Origin: Rhizobium sp. AQ_MP
GTDB lineage: Bacteria > Pseudomonadota > Alphaproteobacteria > Rhizobiales > Rhizobiaceae
Direction: 5' to 3'
NCBI RefSeq assembly: GCF_014237835.1
Contig: NZ_JACJVI010000003.1
Span: 372,001-436,000 of the forward strand
Length of the DNA: 64,000 nt
The translations under genes and the position numbers were made by a program. This document shows, one piece after another, positions 45,776 through 55,213 of the stretch. Within the stretch, counting starts at the first letter, position 1. Each line of letters opens with the position of its first letter. The notes below the pieces were generated by a model. The model was not told where the DNA came from. It was given only the letters and a program-made list of their open reading frames with translations, and made no database searches.

Positions 45776-46429
45776 ATGAGCGCTTTCCGTTACCAGAAGC
45801 AGGCTCCAGCTGCAGACCTTGATCTCCTTCCGCCGGATCGAGCCCGCCGTCGCATCGAGCCGCTCAGCCAGCGCATGGCGCGCCATGAGGTTGTCGACGC
45901 CCAGTTCGTCACCGTGCGCGAAACATCGCGGCCCGCCTCTCCCTCGGCAGGGGCTTCATCTGCGGCCACTCTGACCCCAGATCCCTCCCTGTTTTTCCGC
46001 AGTCTGGTCGAGCGTATCGAGGCCCGTCTTCAGCGCCTGTCCGATGTCGGCTTCTCGCTGCTCGTGGCGATCGCCTTCGTCTCGATCTTCTCGATTGCCG
46101 GCCAGGTGTTCTTCGGCAAGGCCGAGCATCCGGAACTGGCAGCCAAGCCGCTCGACTTTACGCATGTGAACCTGACGCCGCAGGACCGAAACGGCATGCG
46201 GGTGCTGCTGCTCAACGCCATCGTTGAAAACCGGACCGGTCGCACGGTAACCTTGCCCAAGCTCCGCGCTGATCTCGTTCTCGACGGGCAGGTCATCGCC
46301 AGCACCTATATCGAGCCGCCGGCCGACAGCCTTGAAGGCGGTGAAAGCCGCGGGATCGTCACCCGCCTCCAGCATCCTGGTGGAAAAATGCCGGAAGTCC
46401 GGCTTTCCTTCGAAGAGGCGGGTGCCTAA
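45776..46429 (+). CDS. Hypothetical protein with one membrane span
   Basis: 217 residues from the ATG at 45776. An N-terminal cytoplasmic, Arg/Ala/Pro-rich region (1-92) precedes one span (about 99-117, GFSLLVAIAFVSIFSIAGQV), then a periplasmic domain (120-217; MRVLLLNAIVENRTGRTVTL) that resembles a FxLyD/DUF3426-like beta fold. The function is unknown. It is divergent from ftsE across a CtrA-like motif, and in line with hpt, 82 bases ahead of it. Confidence 0.78.
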   Translation: MSAFRYQKQAPAADLDLLPPDRARRRIEPLSQRMARHEVVDAQFVTVRETSRPASPSAGASSAATLTPDPSLFFRSLVERIEARLQRLSDVGFSLLVAIAFVSIFSIAGQVFFGKAEHPELAAKPLDFTHVNLTPQDRNGMRVLLLNAIVENRTGRTVTLPKLRADLVLDGQVIASTYIEPPADSLEGGESRGIVTRLQHPGGKMPEVRLSFEEAGA

Positions 46430-46511
46430 GGCGCGATCGGTATGCTAAGGCCCTTGCCTTTCCGGCATCTGCCGGCTCAAGGACCTCAGGTCGTTCAGCA
46501 AGGAGTTTCCC

Positions 46512-47054
46512 ATGCCCGTTGTTCGCGGAAAGAACATCGAACCGCTCTTTACCGCCGAGCAGATCCGGCAGCGCAATCTGCAGCTCGCCCAGGATATCAT
46601 GAAGGGTCCCTGCGACGACCTTCTGGTGATCTCGGTGCTGAAGGGCTCCTTCATCTTCGCGGCCGACCTCATTCGTGCGTTGCATGATGTTGGCCTTGCT
46701 CCGGAAGTCGAATTCATCACCCTGTCCAGCTATGGCACAGGCACCGTCTCCCAGGGCGTCAAGATCATCAAGGACATCGACAGCGACGTGATGGGGCGCA
46801 ATATCCTCCTCATCGATGATATCCTGGAGTCCGGCCGGACGCTGCTGTTCGCCAAGGAACTGATGTACGAGCGGGGTGCCGCCAACGTCACGATCGCCGT
46901 GCTTCTCGACAAGAAAGTGAAGCGAAAAGAGCAGTTTGAGGCTGATTATGTCGGTTTCGAATGCCCCGACTACTTCGTCGTCGGTTACGGCATGGACGTG
47001 GCTTACGCCTTCCGCGAACTGCCCTTCGTCGGTGTCGTCACAGGCGATGTCTGA
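46512..47054 (+). CDS. hpt: Hypoxanthine phosphoribosyltransferase
   Basis: 180 residues, normal length. The PRPP-binding motif ILLIDDILESGRTL (about 97-110) and the N-terminal PVVRGKNIEPLFTAEQI are typical. It converts hypoxanthine (and possibly guanine) to the nucleotide with PRPP. The start follows AGGAGTTTCCC. A hairpin with arms GTTCC/GGAAC inside GAGGC/GCCTC lies just after the stop (47053-47082). Confidence 0.95.
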   Translation: MPVVRGKNIEPLFTAEQIRQRNLQLAQDIMKGPCDDLLVISVLKGSFIFAADLIRALHDVGLAPEVEFITLSSYGTGTVSQGVKIIKDIDSDVMGRNILLIDDILESGRTLLFAKELMYERGAANVTIAVLLDKKVKRKEQFEADYVGFECPDYFVVGYGMDVAYAFRELPFVGVVTGDV

Positions 47055-47099
47055 GGCGTTCCAAAGGGGAACATCTTGCCTCTTCAAGGCAGTGAGCTG

Positions 47100-47107
47100 T
47101 TAACCAT
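47100..47107. promoter_or_regulatory. CtrA-like half-site TTAACCAT before the receiver gene
   Basis: Octamer identical to the one in the ftsE upstream region, 97 bases before the start of the CpdR-like receiver. Suggestive of cell-cycle control; a lone half-site is weak evidence. Confidence 0.3.
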
Positions 47108-47204
47108 CGCGTCGGACGAGGGGTCCGGCGTTTACCACTCGACAAGGAAAGTCTGGTGATTTGCCTCTCGCAAGAGTCAATGGACGCGGGAGTAGAATTC
47201 AACC

Positions 47205-47564
47205 ATGGCGAGAATCCTGATCACCGAAGACGAAGACTCCCTGCGCTCCTTCGTCGCCAGGGCCTTGAGGCTCGATGGCCACGAGACGCATGAGGCGGCC
47301 GACGGTGCCGAAGGCCTGGAAAAGCTCTCCGAACAGGCGTTCGACCTGCTGCTCTCGGATATCCGTATGCCCGTGATGGACGGCATCGAACTGGCGCACC
47401 GCGCCCATTCCGAATTTCCGGCGATGAAGATCCTGCTGATGACCGGCTATGCCGAGCAACGCGAGCGCGCGGACGACCTCTCGGCGAAGATCGTCGATGT
47501 CGTCTCCAAGCCCTTTGCACTTCCGGATATCCGCAAGGCCGTTGCTTCGGCGCTCGCCGGCTGA
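47205..47564 (+). CDS. CpdR-like single-domain response regulator
   Basis: 119 residues, a bare receiver domain. Acidic pocket residues (TEDED), the phospho-acceptor in LLLSDIRMP (Asp53), the Thr in LLMTGYAEQRE and the Lys in VVSKPFALPD are all present. Length, the DGIELA segment and the missing output domain resemble CpdR, which in the unphosphorylated state directs ClpXP to CtrA in alphaproteobacteria. It could instead be another stand-alone receiver. A terminator-like hairpin follows. Confidence 0.85.
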   Translation: MARILITEDEDSLRSFVARALRLDGHETHEAADGAEGLEKLSEQAFDLLLSDIRMPVMDGIELAHRAHSEFPAMKILLMTGYAEQRERADDLSAKIVDVVSKPFALPDIRKAVASALAG

Positions 47565-47594
47565 GAATGCTCTATCCCATCTGTGGAAAGACTA

Positions 47595-47625
47595 ACGCCC
47601 GCTGATGCGGGCGTCGTCGTTTCTT
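47595..47625 (+). terminator. Hairpin terminator after the CpdR-like gene
   Basis: Perfect 8-bp stem ACGCCCGC / GCGGGCGT with a TGAT loop, then CGTCGTTTCTT, a poor T run. 30 bases after the stop. Confidence 0.6.
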
Positions 47626-47640
47626 CGGCACTTTTCGGTT

Positions 47641-50301
47641 TCACTGAATATCCAGCAGCCGCTCGAGGTAACGCCGCTCGATCTCTGGGCTTGAGTTTTC
47701 GCCGAGCTTTTCGCGGATCGCTTCGAGGATTTCGCGGGCGCGCTGGACGTCGATCTCGTCGGGAACCTTGACCTGCTCGCCGAAGTCGGGTCCGCTGGTT
47801 GCGCGGGGCCTGCCAAGCGGATCACGATCATCCTGATTGCCCTGGCCCTGGCCCATCTGCGGCCCCTGGCCGTCCTGGCCCTGCTGCGCCTGCATCATCT
47901 GGTTCATCATGTCACGGGCACCCTGGCGCAGTGCTTCCATCGCGCGTCCCTGGCCCTGAACGGCACGGTCACCCTGACCCTGACCGAGTGCTTCGCCGGC
48001 GCCCTGCATTTCCTGCTGCGCTTCTCCGAAGCCCGGACCCGGCTCCATGCCCATGCCCTTCAAGCCTTCCTGCAGTTCGCCGAGCTGCCGGCCGAGTTGC
48101 TCCTGCTGCTGGCGCAACTGGCGCAGTGCCTCGCGCAGCTGTTCCGCGGTCATTCCGTCGAGGTTCTGCTGGCCCTGTTGGCCTTGCTGCCCCTGCTGTC
48201 CCTGCTGACCTTGCTGGCCCTCGGCGCCCTCCTCGCCCTGCTGCGGATCACCGCGCTGCATGCGGTCGCGCAGCGCCTGGTCAAGGCGGAAGGTCTCGTC
48301 CATCAACCGCTGCTGCTCCTGCATGATCTCGCCGAGCTTGTCGATCTGGCGACGGGCCTCGCTGTTCTGCTGCTGCTGGCCCTGCTGCGGCCGGCCGGCC
48401 TGGAGATTGTTCATCATCCGCTGCAGTTCAGACAGAAGCTGCTGTGCCTGGTCCCGGTTGCCGGAGCGCGCGAGGTTTTCCAGCTGGTCGAGCAGGTTGT
48501 CGAGATCCTGCTGGCGCAGGGTGTTCTGCGCCTGTTGCTGTTGCTCGCCCTGCTGGTTGGGCATGCGCTGGGCAAGCGCCTGGAGGAATTCCTGCATCGC
48601 CGAACGGAGCTCGGCCATGAGGCGCTGGATTTCCTCGTCGCTTGCGCCGTTTTCCAGAGCATCCGACAGAGCCTGCTGGGCGTCGCGCAGGCGGCGTTCG
48701 GCAAGCGACAGGTCGCCGTCCTCGATGCCGAGCGCGATTTCCCAGAGATAGTCGGCCGTGTCCTTCAGCTGCTCTTCGCCTTTCGCAGCATTCATGCGGG
48801 CGCGGGCGCTCTCGATGGCGAGGAAGTTACCGAGGTCGGGAATGGTCTCGTCGGGTCGGATGACCAGCGCCTCGTTCAGCTCGACCGCCTTCGGCATCTG
48901 GCGGGTGTCGAGGGCGAAAACCTTGCGCTGCTCGGCCACGGCGGCAGCCAGCGGATCGTTGAAGTTGCGGCCGGGCAGCTGCATCTCGATCGGCTCGCTG
49001 CGGCCCGTCTGGCCAGCGCCGTCGGTCGCGACCAGCGTTATCTTCACCATCTGGCCGGCGAGCGGATGTTCGGTGATGTTGCGGCTGGCAACCCCCTTCG
49101 TGTCGCGGGCATTGTGGCGCGGCAGGTCGAGCTTGTAATCCGGATGCGGATAGAGCGGCGTCGCGCCGGCCTGCTCTTCCAACGGCACGATCTCGGCATG
49201 GGCCTTCTGCAGGCCGTAGTCATCCTTGGCGGTGAAGGCGATCTCGAGCGCACCGTTGATTGCGCGGCGCGGCGTGCCGTCAAACGCAATCTCGGGTGCC
49301 CTGTCCGGCGTGACGCCGATCGTCCAGATGCGGTCGGCCACGCGCAGTTCGCCGGCCTCGTCCAGCTCCAGTTCATGGGTGCGCGCCACCATCGGCGCAT
49401 TCGGCGCCGGGGCGGGCGGGGGTGTCGGGACGGCTGTCTGACTGCGTGCGTCAATCTCGGAACCGGCCGTCGGCGTGCGGGCCGCATCGTCCTTCTCCGC
49501 AACGTCGAGGACGGCGCCATCCGACTGCTTGACGAAAAGAACCTTCTCTTCCGAGGGCCCGCCGCTGATGCGCACGGTGACCTTGGATTTCTGCGGCACC
49601 GTCACGCCGGCTGCATCCTGGGTCCCGAGGCCCGAGAGGAAGACCGGCGGCTGGCCGGTATAGCCGGGCGGCGTGATCCAGGCGTCGATGCGGATCGCCG
49701 GCGCCTCGCTTTCGGGCACATGCTGGCGGAAGGCATCGGCAATCTGCCCCGCGCCATTGGAACCGGAATAGGCTAGCGCCGTGACGAAGAGCAGGGCCGG
49801 TACGGCGCGCAGCGCGTAGCGGTCGTAGCGGGCGATGTCCGGCTGCGGCAAGCCGGCATCCAGCGCCGCTATGCGCTCGGCCATGCGCCGCTGGTGCTCC
49901 TGCCAGAGCGCCCGGGCAAAGGGTGTGTCTGCCGCGATCTCGTCGTCCTGCACCGCCACTGGCTGATGGGGCAGGCCGTTTCGCTCTTCAAGCAGCCTGT
50001 CGGCTTCGGCAATACTGGGCAGCCTGAGCTTCAGGAAGGGCAGGAAGGAGGCGACAAAAGCGAAGACCAGAATGAATACGATTGCCAGGCGGACAAGATC
50101 CGGCACTTCGCGGTAGACGCCGAGCCAGGCCAGAGCAACGAACAGAGCCGCAATGCCGAGGACGGGCAGGAACAGCGGAAGAAGGCGCTCGGCAAAGAGC
50201 ACGGAACGGGCGAGCACACGTTTGATGCCCACGCGCCGCGCGAGCTTCGGGTCGTCCTTGAAGGCGCCTTTCCTGTGGCCGGCCGGGCGGGAAGAGCTCA
50301 T
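47641..50301 (-). CDS. TIGR02302/DUF4175-family membrane protein with glutamine-rich region
   Basis: 886 residues. Three spans in the N-terminal quarter (about 36-60, 70-90, 165-185) precede a beta-rich region (WITPPGYTGQPPVFLSG near 208) and a helical coiled-coil part (about 470-860) rich in Gln. Residues about 695-712 are six tandem GQQ units. The family is confined to alphaproteobacteria and its function is unknown; the layout suggests an envelope scaffold. Opposite-strand frames (e.g. 48097-49776) are mirrors. Downstream on the same strand as lysA. Confidence 0.87.
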   Translation of the reverse strand: MSSSRPAGHRKGAFKDDPKLARRVGIKRVLARSVLFAERLLPLFLPVLGIAALFVALAWLGVYREVPDLVRLAIVFILVFAFVASFLPFLKLRLPSIAEADRLLEERNGLPHQPVAVQDDEIAADTPFARALWQEHQRRMAERIAALDAGLPQPDIARYDRYALRAVPALLFVTALAYSGSNGAGQIADAFRQHVPESEAPAIRIDAWITPPGYTGQPPVFLSGLGTQDAAGVTVPQKSKVTVRISGGPSEEKVLFVKQSDGAVLDVAEKDDAARTPTAGSEIDARSQTAVPTPPPAPAPNAPMVARTHELELDEAGELRVADRIWTIGVTPDRAPEIAFDGTPRRAINGALEIAFTAKDDYGLQKAHAEIVPLEEQAGATPLYPHPDYKLDLPRHNARDTKGVASRNITEHPLAGQMVKITLVATDGAGQTGRSEPIEMQLPGRNFNDPLAAAVAEQRKVFALDTRQMPKAVELNEALVIRPDETIPDLGNFLAIESARARMNAAKGEEQLKDTADYLWEIALGIEDGDLSLAERRLRDAQQALSDALENGASDEEIQRLMAELRSAMQEFLQALAQRMPNQQGEQQQQAQNTLRQQDLDNLLDQLENLARSGNRDQAQQLLSELQRMMNNLQAGRPQQGQQQQNSEARRQIDKLGEIMQEQQRLMDETFRLDQALRDRMQRGDPQQGEEGAEGQQGQQGQQGQQGQQGQQNLDGMTAEQLREALRQLRQQQEQLGRQLGELQEGLKGMGMEPGPGFGEAQQEMQGAGEALGQGQGDRAVQGQGRAMEALRQGARDMMNQMMQAQQGQDGQGPQMGQGQGNQDDRDPLGRPRATSGPDFGEQVKVPDEIDVQRAREILEAIREKLGENSSPEIERRYLERLLDIQ
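48166..48219 (-). repeat. Tandem 9-bp repeat encoding (GQQ)6 within the TIGR02302 gene
   Basis: Six nine-base units, coding strand pattern GGN-CAR-CAR, make a run of Gly-Gln-Gln. The unit sequences vary in third positions, so it is old rather than a recent slip. It may still vary in copy number between strains. Confidence 0.85.
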
Positions 50302-50391
50302 CCGTCTGGTCTCCGAGAGCGCCGCGCGTCAGACACGGCTGAGTGTACTCGAAGATAGCAGTCTTTGTGGCGAAGACGAGGGCGGCGGGCG

Positions 50392-50416
50392 TGAGGGGGG
50401 AGTTTTTCCCGCCTCA
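50392..50416 (-). terminator. Stem-loop downstream of lysA
   Basis: TGAGG / CCTCA arms with GGGA / TCCC inside, one G-G mismatch and a T-rich loop, 20 bases after the lysA stop. No T run on the minus strand, so it is a weak terminator or mRNA-end hairpin. Confidence 0.35.
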
Positions 50417-50435
50417 TCGCCGAATTGTGAATGAA

Positions 50436-51704
50436 TCAGGCCAGCCAGTCGGGCACGCTGTCGAGCGCGATCAGGTCGTCATAGGTCGGACGCCGGCGAA
50501 TCACGTGGAACTCGTTGCCGTTGACCAACACCTCCGGCACCAGCCGGCGGGTGTTGTAGGTGCCGGCCTGCACGGCGCCATAGGCCCCGGCCGAGCCAAC
50601 GGCGATGAGGTCGCCGGGCTTGGGCATGGCCATCTCGCGGTCGAGCGCCAGATAGTCGCCGGTCTCGCAAACGGGGCCGACGACATCGGCCTTGATGCGC
50701 GGGGCATTCGCCGCCGAGATCACCACAGGCTTGATCTCGTGATAGGCCTCGTAGAGGGTCGGGCGGATCAGGTCGTTCATCGCGCCGTCGACGATGACGA
50801 AAGTCTTGTCGCCGCCGTCCTTCACATAGATGACCTCGGTCACGAGGATGCCGGCATTGCCGACGATCAGGCGGCCAGGCTCGGTGACGATCCGGCAGTT
50901 CAGGCCCGACAGCTGATCCTTGACGATCCGGGCATAGGCGTCCGGCTCCGGCGGCGGGTTGTTGTCGTCCTTGTAAGGAATGCCGAGGCCACCGCCGACA
51001 TCGACGTGGTCGATCGTGTGGCCATCGCTGCGCAGCGTCTCGACGAGTTCGCGCAGCAGGCGGAAGGCATCCTCGAAGGGCTGCAGATCGGTGATCTGGC
51101 TGCCGATATGCATGTCGATGCCGGACACCTGGATCCCCTCCAGCGTCGCGGCACGAGCATAGACTGCACGCGCGCGCTCGTAGGAGATGCCGAACTTGTT
51201 TTCCTTCTTGCCGGTCGAGATCTTCGCGTGGGTCTTTGCGTCGACATCCGGATTGATGCGGAAGGAGACATGGGCCTTCTTGCCGGCCTTGATGGCGCGC
51301 TGATTGAGGATCTCCAGCTCCGGCTCGCTCTCGACGTTGAAGCAGTAGATGCCGGCTTCTAGTCCTAAGTCCATCTCGCTCGGCGTCTTGCCGACGCCGG
51401 AGAACATGATGCGGTCTGCCGGGATGCCAGCGGCCAGTGCACGGCGAAGCTCCCCCTCCGAGACCACGTCGACACCGGCGCCGAGGCGACCCAGCGTCTT
51501 GAGGACAGCCTGGTTGGAATTCGCCTTCATCGCATAGCAGACGAGGGCGTCGACACCGTCGAAGGCTTTGGAGAAGACCTTGTAGTGCCGCTCCAGCGTC
51601 GCGGTCGAATAGCAGTAGAAGGGTGTGCCGACGGTGCGCGCAATCTCGGGGATGGCCACGCCCTCGGCGTAGAGAACGCCGTCGCGATACTCGAAGTGGT
51701 TCAC
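50436..51704 (-). CDS. lysA: Diaminopimelate decarboxylase
   Basis: 422 residues. PLP fold III decarboxylase: the PLP lysine in YAMKANSN (about 58-65), HIGSQITDLQPF near 201, DVGGGLGIPY near 236, EPGRLIVGNAG near 279, and the C-terminal CETGDYLALDRE with the active-site Cys. It makes lysine from meso-DAP, which also supplies peptidoglycan. lptM lies 13 bases upstream on the same strand, so the two are coexpressed. Confidence 0.97.
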   Translation of the reverse strand: MNHFEYRDGVLYAEGVAIPEIARTVGTPFYCYSTATLERHYKVFSKAFDGVDALVCYAMKANSNQAVLKTLGRLGAGVDVVSEGELRRALAAGIPADRIMFSGVGKTPSEMDLGLEAGIYCFNVESEPELEILNQRAIKAGKKAHVSFRINPDVDAKTHAKISTGKKENKFGISYERARAVYARAATLEGIQVSGIDMHIGSQITDLQPFEDAFRLLRELVETLRSDGHTIDHVDVGGGLGIPYKDDNNPPPEPDAYARIVKDQLSGLNCRIVTEPGRLIVGNAGILVTEVIYVKDGGDKTFVIVDGAMNDLIRPTLYEAYHEIKPVVISAANAPRIKADVVGPVCETGDYLALDREMAMPKPGDLIAVGSAGAYGAVQAGTYNTRRLVPEVLVNGNEFHVIRRRPTYDDLIALDSVPDWLA

Positions 51705-51717
51705 GGATTAAGCCCTG

Positions 51718-51906
51718 TCAAAGAAGCGGGTCGAGAACGAACGGAGTATCCGGCGTCTTTTCGACCGGGGCGTCGCGCTTGTTCTGCTGGTCGACAGGCG
51801 TGCTCGGCGGGTCGAGGTCACCTTTGCGGCCGCAGGCAGACAGAGCCAGCGAGGCAGCGAGCAGCAGAGAGAGCGTGAGCGTCGTGCGTTTCAGCGAATT
51901 CACCAT
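51718..51906 (-). CDS. lptM: LptM-type small lipoprotein
   Basis: 62 residues from the ATG at 51906 (a TTG at 51918 is less likely). The signal peptide ends in the lipobox LSAC, directly followed by GRKGDLDPP, the marker of LptM/YifL lipoproteins. In enterobacteria LptM helps the LptDE translocon mature. Position just before lysA is as in many proteobacteria. A strong terminator separates it from argH upstream. Confidence 0.87.
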   Translation of the reverse strand: MVNSLKRTTLTLSLLLAASLALSACGRKGDLDPPSTPVDQQNKRDAPVEKTPDTPFVLDPLL

Positions 51907-51946
51907 GACCCGATCCAAAGAAATATCGTTGTGCTAGCGTGTACAG

Positions 51947-51970
51947 AAAAAAGGGGCGCTTGTGCACCCC
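51947..51970 (-). terminator. Rho-independent terminator of argH
   Basis: On the minus strand GGGGTGC / GCGCCCC with an ACAA loop and six T. Stem and loop span 51953-51970, 45 bases after the argH stop. It isolates argH from lptM-lysA. Confidence 0.9.
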
Positions 51971-52015
51971 TGATCTCGTGATGAATGGCCGGCGTTGCCG
52001 TGATCTGTCGCCCGC

Positions 52016-53419
52016 TCAGTTTCTGGCTCGCCACCAGGCGATCTGCTTTCTGACTTCAGACGGCGCCGTGCCGCCGAAGCTCTTGCGGCTGGCGACGGAG
52101 GCCTCGACTGTGAGAACGTTGAAGACATCAGCCGTGATCGCTGAATTGATGCTCTGCAGTTCCTCGAGCGAAAGCTCTGCGAGATCGCAGCCCTTCTTCT
52201 CGGCCATGGCAACGGCATTGCCGGTCACATGATGCGCATCGCGGAAGGGGAGGCCGGCTTCGCGCACCAGCCAGTCTGCAAGGTCGGTCGCGGTCGAGTA
52301 ACCGGAGCCGGCGGCCGCCTTCATCCTGTCGGTGCGGATGGTCATGTCGGTGACCATGCCGGTCATGGCGGCGATTGCCAGTTCCAGGCTCTCGGCGGCG
52401 TCGAAGACCTGTTCCTTGTCTTCCTGCATGTCCTTGGAATAGGCGAGCGGCAGGCCCTTCATCACGGTCAGAAGCGCGATCAGCGAACCGTTGATGCGGC
52501 CAGTCTTGGCGCGCACGAGCTCTGCGGCGTCCGGGTTCTTCTTCTGCGGCATGATCGACGAACCGGTCGAAAACGCGTCCGACAGGCGGATGAAGCCGAA
52601 TTGCGGGGTCGACCAGATGACGATCTCTTCGGCCAGGCGCGACAGATGGGTTGCCGCGATGGAGGCGATCGAGAGGAATTCGAGCGCAAAGTCGCGGTCT
52701 GAGACGGTGTCGATCGAGTTGCGGGTCGGCTCGCGGAAGCCGAGGGCCTGTGCCGTCATGTGGCGGTCGATCGGGTAGCCGGTGCCGGCAAGGGCTGCTG
52801 CCCCGATCGGGCTTTCGTCGAGGTGTTCAATCGCATGGCGCACGCGCTGGCGGTCACGGCCGAACATCTCGACATAGGCCATGCAGTGATGACCGAAGGT
52901 CACCGGCTGAGCCGTCTGCAGATGGGTGAAGCCGGGCATGACGGTGTCGGCATGCTCTTCCGCCCGGTCGAGGAATGCCGCGATCAGGCCGGAAAGGGCA
53001 GCTTCCGTCTTCTGCAGCTCTTCCTTTACCCAGAGGCGGAAGTCGAGCGCCACCTGGTCGTTACGCGAGCGGGCGGTATGGAGACGACCGGCAGCGGAGC
53101 CGATCAGCTCGGCAAGGCGCGCCTCGACGTTCATATGGATATCTTCGAGCTTGCGCGAGAAGACGAACTGGCCGCTTTCGATCTCTGACAGGATCGTGTC
53201 CAAGCCGTGAAGGATCTTGTCTTTATCTTCGGCCGAGATGATGCCTTGGTGCGCCAGCATGGTCGCATGCGCCTTTGAGCCGCGGATATCCTGGGCGTAA
53301 AGCTTCTTGTCGAAACCGATGGAGGCATTTATCTCCTCCATGATGGCCGAAGGCCCCGAGGCGAAGCGACCGCCCCACATCTGGTTGGAGGATTTGGTGT
53401 CCTTGATGTCCTCGGCCAT
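52016..53419 (-). CDS. argH: Argininosuccinate lyase
   Basis: 467 residues from the ATG at 53419; the frame continues open to 53587 but overlaps the tlpA region there. Fumarase-superfamily signature [12 protein letters not shown] (about 287-298), the [13 protein letters not shown] block near 107, and the [14 protein letters not shown] block near 155. It splits argininosuccinate to arginine and fumarate. Divergent from tlpA with only 24 bases between starts. Confidence 0.97.
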   Translation of the reverse strand: MAEDIKDTKSSNQMWGGRFASGPSAIMEEINASIGFDKKLYAQDIRGSKAHATMLAHQGIISAEDKDKILHGLDTILSEIESGQFVFSRKLEDIHMNVEARLAELIGSAAGRLHTARSRNDQVALDFRLWVKEELQKTEAALSGLIAAFLDRAEEHADTVMPGFTHLQTAQPVTFGHHCMAYVEMFGRDRQRVRHAIEHLDESPIGAAALAGTGYPIDRHMTAQALGFREPTRNSIDTVSDRDFALEFLSIASIAATHLSRLAEEIVIWSTPQFGFIRLSDAFSTGSSIMPQKKNPDAAELVRAKTGRINGSLIALLTVMKGLPLAYSKDMQEDKEQVFDAAESLELAIAAMTGMVTDMTIRTDRMKAAAGSGYSTATDLADWLVREAGLPFRDAHHVTGNAVAMAEKKGCDLAELSLEELQSINSAITADVFNVLTVEASVASRKSFGGTAPSEVRKQIAWWRARN

Positions 53420-53443
53420 GGAATGCCCGTCCTGGAGAATGAC

Positions 53444-54109
53444 ATGACAGAAAAGAAACCCGCGGGTCTCTTCCCCACCAAGCTGGTTGCAATTGCGGCG
53501 GTGGCCGGCATCGTCGCCGGCGCGGCTGCGGTATACGTGAGACAGACCATGTCTGGCAATGCCGTGGAGACCGCCGATGCCGCCCAATGCGAGGGTTCTG
53601 TCGCCAAAGCCGAGCTGTTGAAGCCTTACCTCAAGGGCGACGTGGCGGCGATGATACCGGTGAGTGAGCCCAAGCCCATTCAGGGGCTCAATTTCCAGGA
53701 CAAGGCCGGCTCAGCCATGACCATGGCCAACTTCGCGAATAAGACGGTGCTGATCAATCTCTGGGCCACCTGGTGTGTGCCCTGCCGAGAGGAAATGCCG
53801 GCCCTCAACAACCTGCAGAAGGCCGCGGGCGGTGAGGCTTTCCAGGTGCTCGCGATCAACATCGATACCGGCGATGTCGAGAAGCCGCAGACCTTCCTGG
53901 AAGAGACCGGTGTCGATGCACTCGGTCTTTACCGTGACGCATCCATGGGCGTCTTCAACCAGCTCAAGCGCGAGGGTCTTGCCTTCGGCCTGCCGGTCAC
54001 CCTGCTCGTTGACGGCAAGGGTTGCCTACTCGGCAGCATGAACGGCCCGGCCGTATGGGACGGCGCCGACGCCAAGGCATTGGTGGTGGCTGCTGCGACC
54101 GGCGGCTGA
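53444..54109 (+). CDS. tlpA: TlpA-type membrane-anchored thioredoxin-like protein
   Basis: 221 residues from the ATG at 53444, preceded by GGAGAATGAC. One N-terminal span (about 14-33) anchors a periplasmic thioredoxin fold with the redox motif [15 protein letters not shown] near 107. TlpA reduces cytochrome oxidase assembly factors in rhizobia (ScoI, CoxB). The cis-Pro region is [10 protein letters not shown]. Back to back with argH, an arrangement seen in related genomes. Confidence 0.9.
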   Translation: MTEKKPAGLFPTKLVAIAAVAGIVAGAAAVYVRQTMSGNAVETADAAQCEGSVAKAELLKPYLKGDVAAMIPVSEPKPIQGLNFQDKAGSAMTMANFANKTVLINLWATWCVPCREEMPALNNLQKAAGGEAFQVLAINIDTGDVEKPQTFLEETGVDALGLYRDASMGVFNQLKREGLAFGLPVTLLVDGKGCLLGSMNGPAVWDGADAKALVVAAATGG

Positions 54110-54190
54110 CGGGTTGCGCCGCCAGCAAATGCCCAATCTCGATGATCGAAACCCCGGCGTTGTTGCGCCGATAGGTCGATGCCAAAGGTT

Positions 54191-55213
54191 TCAGTCCTGG
54201 TAGACCCGCGGCCTTACGATCTCGATGAAGCCCGCTTCGCCCTTGGCTGCGGCAAATTCCGGCGCGACGTCGAATTCGACGGTGGTGCCGTCTCCCGTCT
54301 TTGCCAGGACCCGCTTGGAGCCGGGCCGGTCGAGAATGCGCTGGATGGTCGCCGCAACGCCCTTGGCGGGATCATTGCTCCATTCGACATCCGTCGGACG
54401 GAACAGGAGTTCCGCCGCGCCGTCCTTCAGGCCGACTGCCGCATAGGTCATGTTGCCGACGGTCGCCTTCCCATTCGAGACGGTTGCCTTCAGGGCGTTG
54501 GTGTCGCCGAGGAAACGCATGACGAAGGCGTTGACCGGATGACGGCAGACCTCTTCGGGCGTTCCCTGCTGGACGATCTTGCCCTTGTCGAGGATCACCA
54601 CACGATCGGCGAGATCAAGCGCCTCTTCCTGGTCGTGGGTAACGAACAGCGTGGTGATGCCGAGTTCGTCGTGAATGGAGCGCAGCCAGCGGCGCAGGTC
54701 GCGTCGGACATTGGCGTCAAGCGCGCCAAAGGGTTCGTCGAGCAGCAGCACGCGCGGGTCAACGGCAAGCGCACGGGCGAGCGCCACGCGCTGGCGCTGG
54801 CCGCCGGAGATCTGGCCGGGGAAACGTTCGCCGAGACCGGAAAGCTGCACCAGCGACAGCAGTTCCTCGACCCGGCGATCGATGTCGGCGCCCGAGCGCT
54901 TGACCTTGGACACCTTCATGCCGAAGGCAATGTTTTCGGCCACGGTCATATGCGGGAAGAGCGCATAATGCTGGAAGACGAAACCGACGCCGCGGTCGCG
55001 CACCGGAATATCGGTCGCGTCCTCGTCGCCGAAGTGGATATTGCCGCCATCGGCGAATTCGAGGCCTGCCACCATGCGCAGGATGGTCGTCTTGCCGGAG
55101 CCTGAGGGGCCAAGCAGCGCCACCAGCTCGCCGCTCTGAATATCGAGCGAGACACCATGCACGGCGCGGAAGGTTTCGAAGGTCTTGACGACGCTGTCGA
55201 GGCGAATGTTCAC
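54191..55213 (-). CDS. cysA: Sulfate/thiosulfate ABC transporter ATP-binding protein
   Basis: 340 residues. ABC ATPase motifs GPSGSGKTT, QHYALFPHMTV, ISGGQRQRVALARALA, LLLDEPFGALD and FVTHDQEEALDLAD, then a TOBE-type C-terminal domain (about 240-340). It energises sulfate import with CysT/CysW. The start overlaps the cysW stop by four bases (ATGA). Confidence 0.95.
   Translation of the reverse strand: MNIRLDSVVKTFETFRAVHGVSLDIQSGELVALLGPSGSGKTTILRMVAGLEFADGGNIHFGDEDATDIPVRDRGVGFVFQHYALFPHMTVAENIAFGMKVSKVKRSGADIDRRVEELLSLVQLSGLGERFPGQISGGQRQRVALARALAVDPRVLLLDEPFGALDANVRRDLRRWLRSIHDELGITTLFVTHDQEEALDLADRVVILDKGKIVQQGTPEEVCRHPVNAFVMRFLGDTNALKATVSNGKATVGNMTYAAVGLKDGAAELLFRPTDVEWSNDPAKGVAATIQRILDRPGSKRVLAKTGDGTTVEFDVAPEFAAAKGEAGFIEIVRPRVYQD

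Noticed and set aside
48097-49776. 559-codon frame opposite the TIGR02302 gene
   Set aside because: Leucine-rich reverse of the Gln-rich region, no start site or family.
54110-54190. Terminator between tlpA and cysA
   Set aside because: A CGGCG/CGCCG stem exists but no T run follows on either strand.
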